64,000 nucleotides of DNA from Zhengitettix transpicula (GCA_037074705.1 CM073596.1:58928001-58992000); one strand, 5' to 3'; counted from the first letter of the stretch, positions 1-12,526 are shown. Program-made: numbers and translations. Notes: a model not told the origin generated them from the letters alone.

Positions 1-740
1 GGAGCGAACGGCCAATTAAAGGAAAACCCATTTATTATTCGCTGAAGGATAAAAACTGAAAAGATAATTGGTAACGGGCTTGTGAAATCAATACCTGAAA
101 ATTAGACGCAGATAAAAAAACTTGTAGAAAAAACCATAGGGAGAAAGAGATTTTTCGTGTCTCAGACAAGAACCACAATAAAACTCTCTGATATAATTTA
201 TCTTCTTTGTATTCAGTACAACACATAAACGCAATAGTAGTATCTTCCAGTGACTAGATAATTTAGATTCCAAAGAAATTACACAACATATATTCTATGA
301 AGGTTATGGTAGTATTTTATAATTATTTTTTTTGTGTTCCCGCATTTACATTAAATAGCAACATTATAAATATTCCATTGCGAATTTTCAAGGTTAAATA
401 GTCTGCTCTCAGATTTCCTAATTAATGATTCTTTGGAATAAGAGTTACAGATGTTTGCTTCTGCCATATTATATTATTAACAGCTTCTTTGGACCGCAAA
501 ATACTGTTGTTGCTTTTTTGTTTTGTTTTTTACTGCAGCTAAATTGCCTCTTGATGGTAATGGCATGGTTTCGCAAGATGCTAAACCACCGCCTCTCGCT
601 TATTATTATTTTTTATTGTGATTATCTGGGTTAAGTTTTTGTTTTCTGTCCGAGCGCACTATATGAAGTATAATTATAGAAGCGACTGTGTAACTCGCAC
701 ATAAACTACTCTAAGTCGACATCTTGTGAAGGAGACGTCA

Positions 741-773
<33 letters not shown>

Positions 774-1262
774 GCTCTCTGGAAAGGAAAGCACGGACAA
801 GTTATACAATCGCAAAATATAACGAACGGCAGTCTGTGTGTGTGTGTGTGTGCGAAAAAAAAATTAACAGCTGGGTATCTGTGGAAACGAAACGCAGTGC
901 GAGAACTAGTTTGGTTGCTCTGTGGACCATGACGGACCCTTGGGCGAAGTCTGACCCACGATAAACAAGTCAAAACAGGGGGGGAATCTCGTGAAACCTA
1001 CATCATTGAAACTTCCTTACATTTTAATATATATATTTATAGTAAAAGGAGCAGTACAAATATGAGTTTTGTTTCTACTGTGATGCATTATAACTATGTG
1101 TGTGTGGGTTATGATCCTATTTACAAAGTCCATCCTACGTATCTCAAATAATATTCTGATGAGAACTATCTTATTTTGTCTCCTCTGAGTGATAAAATAA
1201 ATAATTATCCTCCAATAATTTACCATTCACTGGCTATTTTCAAAAAAAAAAATTTTTGTTTT
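1..1262. other. Intergenic, no gene seen
   Basis: AT-rich sequence without a supportable gene. It contains a GT microsatellite at about 744-773 and a shorter one at about 834-852. Short open frames across the microsatellites translate to alternating Cys-Val or His-Thr and are not coding. Confidence 0.6.
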
Positions 1263-1505
1263 GAGATGTAGACAGGCTATGTATAGGGTAATCCACATAG
1301 TGGCAACTCTCCTCTTATAGCATAGGAAAGGGTTTTTAAAAGGGAGGATGCGGAAGGGTACAGGAAGGTAGCCAAGGGTTAACTAGGGCCACCCGGGCTA
1401 TGGTTTAAGGATCCTACCCGGCAATTCGCCTAAAAGTGATGCAGGGAAAACCATATAAAAATCTGCATGAGGTAGTTCGGGCATTTGGTACTTGTCCCAC
1501 GCCAT
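1263..1505 (-). repeat. Family A repeat, 5'-truncated copy
   Basis: Partial copy of the GC-rich repeat found about twelve times in this window. On the minus strand it ends in the family's 3' end (GCCTGTCTACATCTC) followed by an A-rich run. Its other end breaks off at the block beginning near 1505, where it abuts half of a foldback element (family B). It is out of keeping with the AT-rich surroundings by its G+C content. Confidence 0.75.
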
Positions 1506-1599
1506 TCCGATACCACCTAAATTTATATTGTTCGTTCCCTGCCAAATATTTAAAAAAAATTATTTTCTTCATTGTAATTGTTTTTTTTTTGTAGTGTTA

Positions 1600-1716
1600 A
1601 ACTTCAACCTGAAAGAGGTCTCAAAATTAGCGACGAAACGTAGTTTAATTTTCCAAAAAAATAAATATTTTTTCCTAACTTCAAATTGGCTGTTGTTTAT
1701 TTATAAGCTCTCTTAA
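1600..1716. repeat. Family B foldback element, half copy
   Basis: The segment carries the AGGTCTC...TTAGCGACGAAAC block and the terminal TTCAAATTGGCTGTTGTTTA that also ends the complete palindromic copy at 31160-31465. Only one arm is present here, so it is a broken copy. Confidence 0.55.
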
Positions 1717-3248
1717 TAGTTAGAATATATATATGGTAATACCAATAAAACGGGCTATTAATTGTTGGCGGTACGGGCGCTTAAAGACGACAATCGCAGC
1801 GGGTCTTTCTTTGTTAACAATGGAGACTGGAGACCGCGCGCTTAGAGAACTCAGTCTGCCTCGAGAACTGGGACATGACAGTTTCGGTCCACATAGAGAA
1901 ATAAAACCAGTAAAAGTCTGCGGATCCAGAATCATGAATAGGGCTATCTAGGAAGTCCAATGGCGAGAGATAATAGTTTACATAAAAACGCAAGTAAACA
2001 GTTTTGAAGGACAGACTCATAAAATCGCAGTTTGGAGGCAGAAGTTTTGCTTCACAAACTGAACTAACATTCGCATAGAGAGACTTTGTGGAGATCTACG
2101 TCTGAGGGCTGCCTGAGGGGGCGGCTAATCCAGGTTCCAGTATAGCAGAGATCCAGAGCAACGACCGCGTGTGTTCAAAATCTAAAGTGTAGAATCAGTG
2201 TATAAATGGCCTGTTTAGTAGGTGTTGACTTCAAGCTGCAAGAGTCCGAACTGGTACCAGTAACACTGTCGTGAGTACAACAAAGCAATTATTAATGACT
2301 GTAAACGATAATTAAAGGGTATAGTCAGATTTCGTTCGCGTTTTTCTTTTCAGTCGTTTTCTTTTACTTTTTTGTATTTAATATTGTATTCCGTTAACTT
2401 CAATGAGTTTGGATTGTTAATGTTTTAGTTCATTGTATTTGTTTTTCCTATCAAACCCAGTGGGGACCTTGAGATAATGAGAAATTTAACATAATTGATT
2501 GTAAAATTGTAAAGCTGTATTTTGATAGAACGCCATGAATTAATCAAATAAAATTTGAAATATTTTTTTTTAAAATTGATGGAATTCGGCAGGGCAAAGC
2601 AGGGCTTACAATGTGTAGTTATCAACAATAAATTTTTAAATACATAATAATTTTGTTAATTACTATTAATTAAGACCACCTTTTTAATCATTACATAAAT
2701 TGGCTTCCACAACGTGGGGCTAATTTATCTTCTCTTTAATTATTACAATATATAATATAATATAAAATGGTTAAATGTATAGCCTTTTCAGGATTAAACG
2801 ACCGTCCCCATCTTGCTGAAAGCCTCACCATACTATATTTAAAAGTAAATAATTTTGGAAAGTTATTGAAAAGGGGTTTTTTTTGTCTTTAAAAAAAATG
2901 GCGACTGATGACAGCTATTCGGGCAAAGATATAAATAATAATTGAATAAATATATTTTTGGTTGTATGAACTATCTTACTGAATTTATATTTATAAAGTT
3001 ACAAAATAATGTCGTACTTATTCTGCATGAATAATTTTACTAGTGTGGATGTGATTACTGTATTATTATTACTCACTGTGATTTGTTAATTCATTTTTAT
3101 TACTTCAGAGATTAATATTTAATTATTCAATCGCCTTTTTTTGTCTGAATTTCTCATTTTCAACCGACATTAATATCATTGTTAAGAGAAGAGTGGAAGG
3201 GGGGGGGGGAAGCCACCATGAAACGGGATTAAAACCGAAACGATTCTT
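1717..3248. other. Intergenic, no gene seen
   Basis: No convincing exon on either strand. Around 2200 there is a TATAAATGG motif followed by a non-repetitive stretch with a GTGAGT donor-like site near 2271, which could be a promoter with a first exon or a solo LTR; neither can be decided from the sequence. A poly-G run lies near 3200. Confidence 0.5.
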
Positions 3249-3250
3249 TA

Positions 3251-4038
3251 TCTATATTCTATATATATATAAAAATGAATTGCTGTTCGTTAGTCTCCCT
3301 AAAACTCGAGAACGGCTGAACGGATTTATCTTATCTTAGTCTTGAAATGTTCGTTGAGGTCTAGGGAAAGTTTAAAAGGCTAGAAAAAATCGAATAATTT
3401 CCGGGGAAACCCTAAAAATAGCCCCTTTTCTATTTCCCATTCAAACGTTTTCTAAATAAAATACAAATCTACACCAGTCGAGCAATTTTTCACCAAATTT
3501 CGTACACGTGTTCTTTGCGCCCAGGAAACAAACACTGTCGGGGTGAGACGCGTCTTCCAACCCCAGAAACGTGGGTGGATATATTTAAACATACTAAAAC
3601 AGCCGATATTTGAGTCGGATAAATATTTTTAGGGGTCAAAGATATTGATAGTGTTTCTACCAATGTTATTTGAATACAATTTTTATCCCCTACGCCCTTG
3701 AAAAGGACACCCTTCGGGTTTGGGGTGGAGATGCTTTACAGTAAAATAACGCGAATACAACCGAGATTGGAGTCAAATCAAAGATTATGGAAGTCACTGT
3801 GTTTAGTTACGACATTCAAATTGGCATTTACCCCTCAGATGCAGGGGTAGCGGGGTGCAAATTTTGGAACATGCAAACACGGCGGATATTTGCGTTGAAG
3901 AAATATTTTTCAGAGTTAATTATAATGATTAGGGTTCGAGTAGCGTTACATAAAAATTGCGCAAAAGCAGCCGAAATTGGAGTCATATCGGGGGTTGTGG
4001 ATAAATGACTTCTCGGGCAACGCCGGGCACCCAGCTAG
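3251..4038 (+). mobile_element. Non-autonomous Helitron-like element
   Basis: The element begins with TC after a host A and ends in CTAG before a host T (A|TCTATATTC ... CAGCTAG|T), the insertion pattern of Helitrons. Just inside the 3' end lies the GC-rich hairpin CGGGCAACGCCGGG. The 5' part reads CTCGAGAACGGCTGAACGGA, a motif I associate with insect non-autonomous Helitrons. No Rep/helicase ORF is present, so it depends on helper functions. A second, 5'-shortened relative with the same 3' end is at about 11638-12526. Confidence 0.7.
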
Positions 4039-4259
4039 TATACAATAAAATTAATTCGCGATCCTGTCACGGGTAGCCTTTCACTTGGCCAGGAGAGAGA
4101 GAGAGAGAGAGTGCGTAATGATGGAGATTAAGTTCTCAGAGGATATTCGCAAGATAAGCGGTTGACACACGACACCGTAGCGAGACCTATAAGGACAACT
4201 TTCGCTGATGGATTTTACCCAACGGGCGAACCGAGCGGCCCCCACTTCAAACAACACAA

Positions 4260-4291
<32 letters not shown>

Positions 4292-5170
4292 ACGGTCAAA
4301 AAAAAATTAATAACAATTATGTAAATCAATTTAGATGAATAAGTAGCCAATTAACAAGACAAACAATTAAGTGGTGAAACAACGCCCCTGCGATCTTAAT
4401 CAGGACGACGAACCTCTTATAAAACCCAGGTGACGAACTCAAAAGCAAAGCTCATGTAATTAGTACGCGTTAAACACTGACGTTTAATATTATAAAAATA
4501 ATTCGGTCTAATTTATTAGTAGCCCCCAGGTTTGATATTCCGGAATAATTGGAACCTACTTTGTCGAAATAAACGCATTCTATAATATCGAATGGATTTA
4601 AGATATTATCGATATATTTAATTAACTAGATAGGTCCAGAGTATCAAGAGAATAAAATATATTTACCTGCTGAAGGTAATAATACATGTACCCCGTGTTA
4701 ATTGAATCAAATTATCGTTTTAGTTAATGAGAGAGAGTAATATCGCTTAATCGTATATGGTACTGTTAAGAAAACTGCAAAGGAAACAAACATCGTGTAC
4801 TCGAGGAAGGAAAAGCGTTTAAGAAAGCCTAAATATGAAACGGAGAAAGGAAGGCGTGGCGACGAACTGGCCAATGGGGGGAAACTGTGTGCCGAGTTTG
4901 CTGGAAAAACCCCGTACGTATGTATTTGGGACATTTATAATAAGGAGAGCAAAATCGCTACAGGAAAGCGAGAGGTAAAGCAATCTCTTCTCTCACCTCA
5001 CATTAACGCTAAGACGACTAAATACAAACCTGAGGTAGATTACATACAGCCACGCTCAATCTAAAACTCTCAAAGGGAAAATTTAAATTATTTTTATTAC
5101 CGTCACTATCCTTGAAAATCAAAGACATTTAAAATGGATGCAAGCATCCAAACTGCAACATGAGAGAGAG
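4039..5170. other. Intergenic with GA and CA microsatellites
   Basis: Holds a GA run at about 4090-4111 and a CA run at about 4263-4290. An 89-codon frame at 4795-5064 has no recognisable motif, no splice context and no homologue I know, so it is not called as a gene. Confidence 0.5.
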
Positions 5171-5289
5171 AATTTTAAACAAAGATGGAAGAATTAAATA
5201 GAGACATTAAGTGAAGAAGAAAATTAGAAATATTTTTTTTTTTAAAAAAAATATATATATATGTTCTGATATTATTCCACAAGAACAGA

Positions 5290-5710
5290 ACAGAACACCT
5301 TCGCGTTACAGCCTCACTATCTCTTGCTTTCCTCCTCCATCCTCTTATGTCCAACTCCTTCACATCTTCCTCTACATTCTCCACCCATTTCTTTCTAGGT
5401 CTGCCTACACACCTTCTTCCTCCTGGTTTTCCTTTCCATATTCTTTGTAGTAGGGTTCCCTCCTCACTCCTTTCCACATGCCCTGGCCATCTAAGTCTTG
5501 CACTCCTTATGCAGCTCACAATTTGGGGATCACCATAGAGTTCTTTGTTGGTTCTGATTCTCCATTCCTCGTTTTCATACTTAGGCCCATAAATTGGGCC
5601 CATGCTGCTGCTATTCTGAATTCGTCGCACCTCAGCCATACACACACCAGGTTTCTGCTGCATACGTCACTACTGGTTTAATTACAGTTTTATAAATCTT
5701 TACCTTTCCC
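5290..5710 (-). pseudogene. LINE reverse transcriptase C-terminal fragment
   Basis: Minus-strand remnant of a non-LTR retrotransposon ORF2. Near 5690 one frame reads KIYKTVIKPVVTYAAETW, a block typical of the region just after the RT fingers/palm in these LINEs. After a frameshift, the frame at about 5290-5640 continues with SARLRWPGHVERSEEGTLL, GKPGGRR and RPRKKWVENVEEDVKEL. The frameshift and the missing upstream catalytic YADD region show a dead, 5'-truncated copy. Confidence 0.85.
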
Positions 5711-6929
5711 TTTTTTGAAAGAACAATAATAATATTAGCAGAGGGAAAATATTGCAGTCGAAGTAGCAAGCAGAGATAAATAGATGAAGAATGTCCTTAT
5801 AAAAACCAACCTATTCTACTGACTCGAAAATATTGGATTTTTCCCATATCACCACCTCATTACTTAAACCATCTTTGGCATTATTAAACTGGAGGAGAGG
5901 GTTGTAGGAGCAAAGAGAATGCACACACAGGGGCAGAGATGATGAACGTTCCATTACTACGGCAACGAGAGAAATAAACAGTAGTAGTAGTAGTAGTAGT
6001 ATCGTTGCACTAAAGACGTATTTTACCAACTGACGACTGAACAATGTTTGTACCAAAATTTATATATTTGATATGAGGCGGGGCAAAATGGACGAAACCA
6101 ACGTTTCTTTTTGTCTAGAACGATACGTGTGTTGGCCGTGACGTAACAATAATTTCATTGAAATAGTCAACTGAAAAAAAAAAATTTTTTTTTTTACACA
6201 ACTTTAGTAAACTGAGTCCGTGACGAAACCCTGAGAGACTCGTGACAGAGTCTGTGGTAAGGAAGTGTTACGACATTAAAAAAATATGCCAATAACCTGC
6301 AATTGATTTGGGGGGGGGGGGGGGCGCGGGCCCCAATTACGTGGTCGACGACGTGGAGCTTTCATCTCAAGTCATTGTTCCAGCTCCAGCAACGAAATAA
6401 CATTTCTAGCACGTATTTTTCTTCTCCTCTACAAACCTCGATCGATGACGTCATTCGGTACTCGTTCCCCTTCGCTGTACTTGTGCCAATCGAGTTTAGG
6501 TTTTTGTTCGTGGCACTGACTTCAGCTCAACCAGTTTTCCAAGTTAGTGACCTTAAATGTTTACCTTAATATCCATTTATTCAAATTATGTTACTGTTTC
6601 TCCCTAGATGCCGCGTCTTGCTTCATAGTCGACTTTTTATTTGTATTTTTTTCACGTTTAAACATTTCCTTACCAACATGACCGTGCTAAGTATCTTTAG
6701 TCCACGTTTTTAATATTAAATGAAGTGCTGCTAATATGAAGAATATTTATTTGTTCTCTGGTTCACGTACAGAACGCGACGAAGTCACAGATATTACTAC
6801 TACTATTTATATTTTCGTTGTCGTAGTAACGGGACTGTCATCTGCGAAGTGTGTGTGTGTATTCTCTTTGCTCCTACATGTTTTTTTTATTTTAATCCAA
6901 AAAAATATATATGTTTTTTTGGGGAAGAG
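5711..6929. other. Intergenic, no gene seen
   Basis: AT-rich with a short TAG triplet run near 5982-6000, a poly-G run at about 6310-6325, and no supportable ORF. Confidence 0.5.
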
Positions 6930-7052
6930 GCTACATGAGGGTAATCCACGTTGGGCAACTCCCCTTTAATAGCATAGGAAGGGATTTGAAAGGGGGGATG
7001 CGGAAGGGTAGAGGAAGGTAGCCAAGGGTTAACAAGGGCCCCCGGGCTATAG
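6930..7052 (-). repeat. Family A repeat, 3' fragment
   Basis: Only about 120 bp of the 3' part of family A is present, including GGATGCGGAAGGGTAGAGGA and the CTACATGAGGG end (subfamily 1). It is followed on the minus strand by T/A-rich sequence as expected of the A-tail. Confidence 0.7.
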
Positions 7053-7348
7053 TCTAGCAAAAAAAAAAGAGCCAAAATTATTGACGTCGATAGAATAAGT
7101 GTTAAGTTGAAGAAAGGAGTTAAGCAAGTTCGCCAACGAATAACCTGTTTACAGCGAAAAGGACTCTTTGGGGAATGGAACATCCGTCAAGCTCAGGATG
7201 TTGGGACTCAAGAAGAACAATTCTAAAATCTACAAGAGGTGCCTTGAGGAGGACAAATTCACATATATAGTCATCATCCAATATGTTCAGTAGAAGAAAT
7301 CCAATACCAGTATTCGCCTGGGTTTTATTCAAGTAAGTAACACATCTC

Positions 7349-7805
7349 TCTGGTTTTTTGAACTAAGGTTCCCACATGCCGAGGCACCTCGGCCCTGTTT
7401 TTTAGAGGTGTATGTTCCGAGGTCGCAGACCTTGGGGCATACGGTAAGAGTTGTCCGCTATTCTATTGGAATAGTCGGCCAGCTGCCTCCTAAACTGGTC
7501 GAGGCACGATGAGGGGGAAAGCTGCGACTCCACAGCAAACACCTCTCCCGCCATCCAGGGAAGGGCGTGGGACATGTACCAAGAGCCCGACCTATCTGAT
7601 GCAGGTTTTTTTAGGGTTTTCCCCCTGCATCACTTCGAGGCGAATTGCAGGGTAGGATCCTTAAACCATAGCCCCGTGGGCCTCTAGTTAACCCTTGGCT
7701 ACCTTTCTCTACCTTTCCGCATCCCCCCTTTTCACTCCCTTTCCTATGCTACAAGACGGGAGTTGCCACCATGTGGATTACCGCATACATAGCCTGGCTA
7801 TACCT
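7349..7805 (-). repeat. Family A repeat, subfamily 2, full copy (left arm)
   Basis: Read in the direction in which the A-tail is 3', the copy starts with CTCTCTGGTTTTTTGAACTA and ends CATAGCCTGGCTATACC followed by TTCAAAAAAA. Note that the family's A-tailed strand reads left to right here; orientation labels for the family are given relative to the strand of the minority copies. It forms most of the left arm of the 7327-9954 inverted repeat. Confidence 0.7.
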
Positions 7806-9059
7806 TCAAAAAAATAGGTCAGACACATTTGGAAAAGAAGTTTGGGGTTTCTGACGGACCGGATGTTACTTGGATTCATTGTGACACTGTCTTCAACCCC
7901 AATAATAATAATAACGATACAAATGTTATTAACGAGTTTCTCATTTACGTCTTCAGCAAGTTGGAACTGTACCCTCCAGGTGAAGAGACCTTGGTTATAC
8001 CGACACCCCGGGAAATACCAATGAGGTCGGCTTACTTTTTACATAATACTAATAATAAATGCTCGTTAGAAAGTAAAACTTCTGACGGTCGGCAGGGCTG
8101 AGGAAGTCAGACAGCTGTTGCTGACGTCACGGAGGAGTTGGTTGGACCACGCCTTCGGGAGCAACGGCCTGCCTCATGGGCTCGACCAACTTCCACTACA
8201 CACAAACCTGTATAGCCGTCAGTTATCAACTTCTGGCTGTGGAGCTCCACAACAGATTCGTCCTTCCTTTCCTGCATAACCATTCCGCTGCCTCAATTTT
8301 AATGGTAACCTCTCACTGTATGTTCCTTTGCTTCCTCCTCGGTTAACGTATTCCAGCATTTAAGCTACCCCCCCCCCCCGGAAAATGTTATAATAATAAA
8401 GTACAGGGGTTTCAATCATTTTTTTTGTCAATCAATTTTGATATCTTCTAAGGTTACAGCTCTTCGAACAAACAAAGTCTCCGGAAAACTAAAGGAGGAA
8501 AATATGATTCGTCAAAAAAATTATGTTACAAAAACACTGATAAACCTACAAAACAATTCTAAGGTATATTATTATCTATGCTTAAGGGTCACATGAAAAA
8601 TTAAACAGACTTGGACCATTTAAAAAAAAAATTGAGCACAAACACACACACAAAAAAAAGGGCTGTAGTTTTAATCTTCGTTCAGAAAAATTCAGATTTG
8701 CCAATTTTGGAAATTAGTGAAATAAGAGGACCATAAAAGAAAAGCAAGGTATATTGAATATATGCTTCATTCTTCATGGTGTTAAAGAAGGTCCAGTAAT
8801 GGAACCTACAGCTCAAAAAGACAGGACTTTTATATTAATGATGTTAGTGGTTCCCTTGCAGACAAGTGTGGATTAGGAATTCTGTATTTTTTTTGGGGGG
8901 GGGGGGACTTTCTCGACCATGGACCACGAAGACTTCGTACCAATATTTTCCCAAAATCCTCTATCTCTTTGAACACTTATAAGGTCGTTTCCTAATATTG
9001 ATGGTTTTTCACCGATAACGTGGAAAAAGGAAAATAATTGGGACCCATAGCGTGTCACT

Positions 9060-9195
9060 GAGACAGAGTGGAAGTAGGTGAAGAAGATGGCGGTGCAAGC
9101 CGTCGAAACGTTGTGTTTACAAAACTACGCTACCCGGTTGGAATCCCGAGAAAACTTCATCCAGCAACTACACCGGGAAAACCTACGTTCCTTAT
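9060..9195. repeat. Family D palindromic repeat fragment
   Basis: Contains GAAGATGGCGG and CGAAACGTTGTGTTT followed by a block (CCCGAGAAAACTTCATC) that matches the end of the palindromic element at 53982-54165. It sits inside the loop of the 7327-9954 inverted repeat. Confidence 0.5.
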
Positions 9196-9469
9196 AGAAT
9201 GATAATAGTTCGTGGAACTTGTCCTCCTGGTATCGGCGCAGGTGGCTTCAACGGGATTCGAACTCAAAACCACCTCAGGCAGATCCGTGCAAGTCCCCGA
9301 AGCATGGTCAACATCTGCAAATACGGAAGGAGGAACAGATAATAATAATGAAGCCAATATTCCGAATGGACACATCTTTATTTAAAAAAAAGTGTCACAA
9401 TGAATCCAAGTAACATCCGGTCCGTCAGAAACCTCCAACTTCTTTTCCAAATGTGTCTGACCCATTTTT

Positions 9470-9935
9470 TTAAGGTGTAGCCAGGCTATGTATGGGGTAA
9501 TCCACATGGTGGCAACTCCCGTCTTATAGCACAGGAAAGGGATTTGAAAGGGGGGATGCGGAAAGGTAGAGGAAGGTAGCCAAGGGTTAACTAGGGGCCC
9601 ACGGGGCTATGGTTTAAGGATCCTACCCGGAAATTCGCCTAAAAGTGATGCAGGACAAACCCTAGAAAAACCTGTATCAGGTAGGTCGGGCATTTGGTAC
9701 TTGTCCAATGCCCTTCCCTGGATGGCGGGAGAGGGGAGTTTGCTGTGGAGTCGCAGCTTTCCCCCTCATCGTGCCTTGACCAGTTTAGGAGGCAGCGGGC
9801 CGACTATTCCAATAGGAATAGCGGACAACTCTTACCGTATGCCCCAAGGTCTGCGACCTCGGAACATACACCTCTCAAAAACAGGGCCGAGGTGCCTCGG
9901 CATGTGGGAACCTTAGTTCAAAAAACCAGAGAGAT
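9470..9935 (+). repeat. Family A repeat, subfamily 2, full copy (right arm)
   Basis: Inverted partner of the copy at 7349-7805. It ends with the AACTAAGG/CCTTAGTT block and CCAGAGAG. Several open frames of 70-100 codons cross it, but they recur in every copy in different, broken lengths and are shadows of the repeat. Confidence 0.75.
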
Positions 9936-9954
9936 GTATTACTTACTTGAATAC

Positions 9955-10455
9955 AGAGAGAGAGGGAGAGTGATGTTAAGCCGGCATGATCGAGGATTTC
10001 TTTAAAACAGTTTAAAAAAGAACAGTTTAATTACGAGGTGAGCTTTTAAATTGGTATTTCTTCGCCGCTGTAACAAAAGTTTAAAGTTTTATTGGACCAT
10101 CCAACCAGAATGTTTTTTTTTTCCACGCCTTGAGGCCGCCTTCTCCGACTGGTGGATTGAAAGTCCTAGGAGAAAAAATAAATTAAACGGGATCAAGGAC
10201 CAATTTCTAAATACTTCTCTGTGTTTACAAAACTGTTTTGACAATTGTTAGTCCTGTGAATAAAGAAGAACTGTCTGAGTGCTTTGAAAATGTTTGAGAT
10301 ACAACACTACAAGTTAATAAAGGTTCTGAGCATGGCGCACAGTTTTATTCTTTGACTTCCGCGCAGAGATGTGTTGCTCTCTTCTTTTCCGTTTGATGTC
10401 ACTTTGGATTGAACCCAACTACTTTTGGTTTGTGTTCTTGCCGTGTCTCTACGAG
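9955..10455. other. Intergenic; contains one arm of inverted pair F
   Basis: Bases about 10277-10395 (AAGGTTCTGAGCATGGCGCA and flanks) recur in inverted orientation at about 12655-12800. Nothing coding is supported here. Confidence 0.55.
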
Positions 10456-10617
10456 TCTAGCGTTCATTATTCGGGTATCGCACTATTGAACAGCCTTCCT
10501 GAACATGTAAGGAACATCAACAACTACAACGCATTCGTCAAGGAGTGAAGAACGTTCCTTGTGAAGGGAACTTATTACTCCGTACACGAATTCTTCAATC
10601 GGTCTCACAGTCGTTGA
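10456..10617 (+). pseudogene. LINE ORF2 C-terminal tail, stop-interrupted
   Basis: The frame reads ALLNSLPEHVRNINNYNAFV, then an in-frame TGA (10546-10548), then RTFLVKGTYYSVHEFF and a final TGA at 10615-10617. The pattern FNSLP...F...FL....YYSV.EFF is the usual carboxyl end of Jockey/CR1-like retrotransposon ORF2 proteins. The stop codon and absence of upstream RT motifs show a decayed fragment. Confidence 0.6.
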
Positions 10618-11637
10618 ACTGCCTTACCTACAAAACTGCCGAATGTGCCATAAATATGTAAATAGTTTGTCCAGTTCTCTCCCCTTCTGGTTCTGTTCTC
10701 CTCCTGCCTCTGCTTTCTGTTTTATCCATGACGACATCCCTCCGTACCTAGCGACAGGGGATGAATACCAGGAAGTGACGTGTGCGTGTGTTTCCTAAAG
10801 GTAGTGTGTATGAATGGACAAATGTGAACAGATATAATTTGTGTCTGTGTGTGTGTGTGTGTGTGTGTGTCTAACCCATTAATATTAATTCTGTTTATAT
10901 GTAATTTATCTACTGTACATTTGTGACTAATCCTATTTCCTCTTAAGAGGGCTAATCTATCTAACATATTATACAGTTCCACATCTCTGTCGTATAAGAA
11001 ATCCGATTTTCTATTTTTCCTCCGTCCGCCGCTCAGATTCTTCCTCATTAAAAGACCGGATTCCTCCCCCCCCCCCCCACCTCCACCTCCTTTGGGGCCA
11101 GTGACGTAATCGTGTCACAGGATGTGCCCAATTCACGTAACGTTTCCTTGACAAAACTGTGTTACACTTTACTTTCTCTACTGACACTCTCCCGCGCGGT
11201 ATGTTTGTTCATACGTGTGGTGACATCTGCAGTGCGGCAACGACGCTTTTGAGTCCAATTCCGCGCTGGAGAGCGACGGACGAAACGGTAGAGGAGTGGC
11301 GGAGATGAATCTAAATAAGTTAGATAATTGGATGTGAAATTTACTGTTGTGTGTGAAAGAAATTATTTTTTTTTTCAGAAGAACCGCACGAAAACAGAGG
11401 AAACTTCATTATATTAATCACACACACGTCGTCGATCCTCTGTAACAGAGAAATCTCTCTACCGTATTACGTACTGCTAATATAAGTTATTTAAATTTGG
11501 ATCCTGAATTCTAAAATATACTCACATAGTATTTTTTTGGTCCAATTTTATTCTCTTACTAATTCTTAAATATGTTCTTCTTCTTTCTCCTAATAAATAA
11601 AATACACTGTGTGTGTGTGTGTTCCGCATATAAATAT
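10618..11637. other. Intergenic with GT microsatellite
   Basis: A GT run lies at about 10841-10870 and a poly-C run at about 11067-11079. A 108-codon minus-strand frame crosses the GT run and is not credible as a gene. Confidence 0.5.
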
Positions 11638-12526
11638 ACACCCGCGGAGCAAATAGTGACCAAATTTTTTTACACATGTGTTCATTTAGAAAAGGAAACA
11701 AACACTGTTGGGGGTAAGACACGACAACCCACCCGCAGGGGCGAGGGAGGGGGGGGGGGGTTGGAAATTTTCAAACATGCTAAGCCGGCCGATATTTGCG
11801 TCTAATAAATATTTTCCTGGGTCAATACGATTGATAAGTGTTTCTCTCGATGTTTTTTTTAATGTGTGTATAATGTCACCCCATTTTCGTCATGAAAGTG
11901 GAGCACCATTTTAGGGGTTGGGGTGGAAAGGCGTTACAAAAAACAATAACGCGAAAACAACAAAGATTGCGAGTCGAATCCCGGGTTATGGAAGTCGTTG
12001 AGTTTAATTATGACATTAAAATTGCCGTTTAACCCCCTCAGGGGGTGGCGGTGGAAGTTTTCAAACATGTTAAAACGAACAATCTTTTCTCCGAATGAAT
12101 TTTTTTAATTTTTTTATTGTGTGTATAATTTTAACCCCTTTCGTCATGGAAGTGGAGCTCCATTTTAGGGGTTGGAGTGGAAAGACGTTACAAAAAAAAA
12201 TAACGCGAAAACAACAAAGATTGGGAGTCGAATCCCGGGTTATGGATGTCGTTCACTTTAATTATGACATTAAAATTGCCGTTTAAATCCCCCAAGGGGG
12301 TGGCGGTGGAAGTTTTCAAACATGCTAAAACGGACAATCTTTTCGCCGAATGAAATTTCTTTTCTGGTTTCTCCAGGTATTCAACCCCTTTCGGCAAAGG
12401 AGAGGGGCACCTTTAGGGATCACATAAAAAGAACGCCAAAACAACCGAGATTGGAGTCAAATCCGGGGTTCTAGACGTCGCTGACTTTAATTACGGCAAC
12501 CAGGGCAACGCCGGGCACCAAGCTAG
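11638..12526 (+). mobile_element. Helitron-like element, 5'-truncated, with internal tandem repeat
   Basis: The 3' end (GGGCAACGCCGGGCACCAAG then CTAG|T) matches the Helitron-like element at 3251-4038, and homology begins near the internal block at 3472 of that copy. Inside, a unit of about 245-255 bp is tandemly duplicated (about 11862-12117 and 12118-12362); both units carry AACGCGAAAACAACAAAGAT and GTCGAATCCCGGGTTATGGA. No ORF of its own. Confidence 0.65.

Larger units (their letters stand above)
7327..9954. mobile_element. Large inverted-repeat element with 565-bp arms
   Basis: The left arm (about 7327-7893) and right arm (about 9394-9954) are inverted copies that I align by eye at well over 90% identity. 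Each arm contains a complete family A repeat (minus orientation left, plus orientation right), and the match continues outside it: ATTCAAGTAAGTAA on the outer side and GGTCAGACACATTTGGAAAA on the inner side. The 1.5-kb interior has no transposase that I recognise. It may be a foldback-type transposon with long terminal inverted repeats or a local inverted duplication of a locus that already carried family A. Confidence 0.7.

Noticed and set aside
674..973. Open frames of 70-100 codons over the GT microsatellite
   Set aside because: They translate to repeated dipeptides (Cys-Val, His-Thr) and have no splice or homology support.
4795..5064. 89-codon plus-strand ORF
   Set aside because: No recognised motif, no promoter or splice context, and surrounding DNA is repeat-like.
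7829..8101. 90-codon ORF in the interior of the 7327-9954 element
   Set aside because: Contains an Asn run from an AAT repeat and starts inside the inverted arm; no transposase motif.
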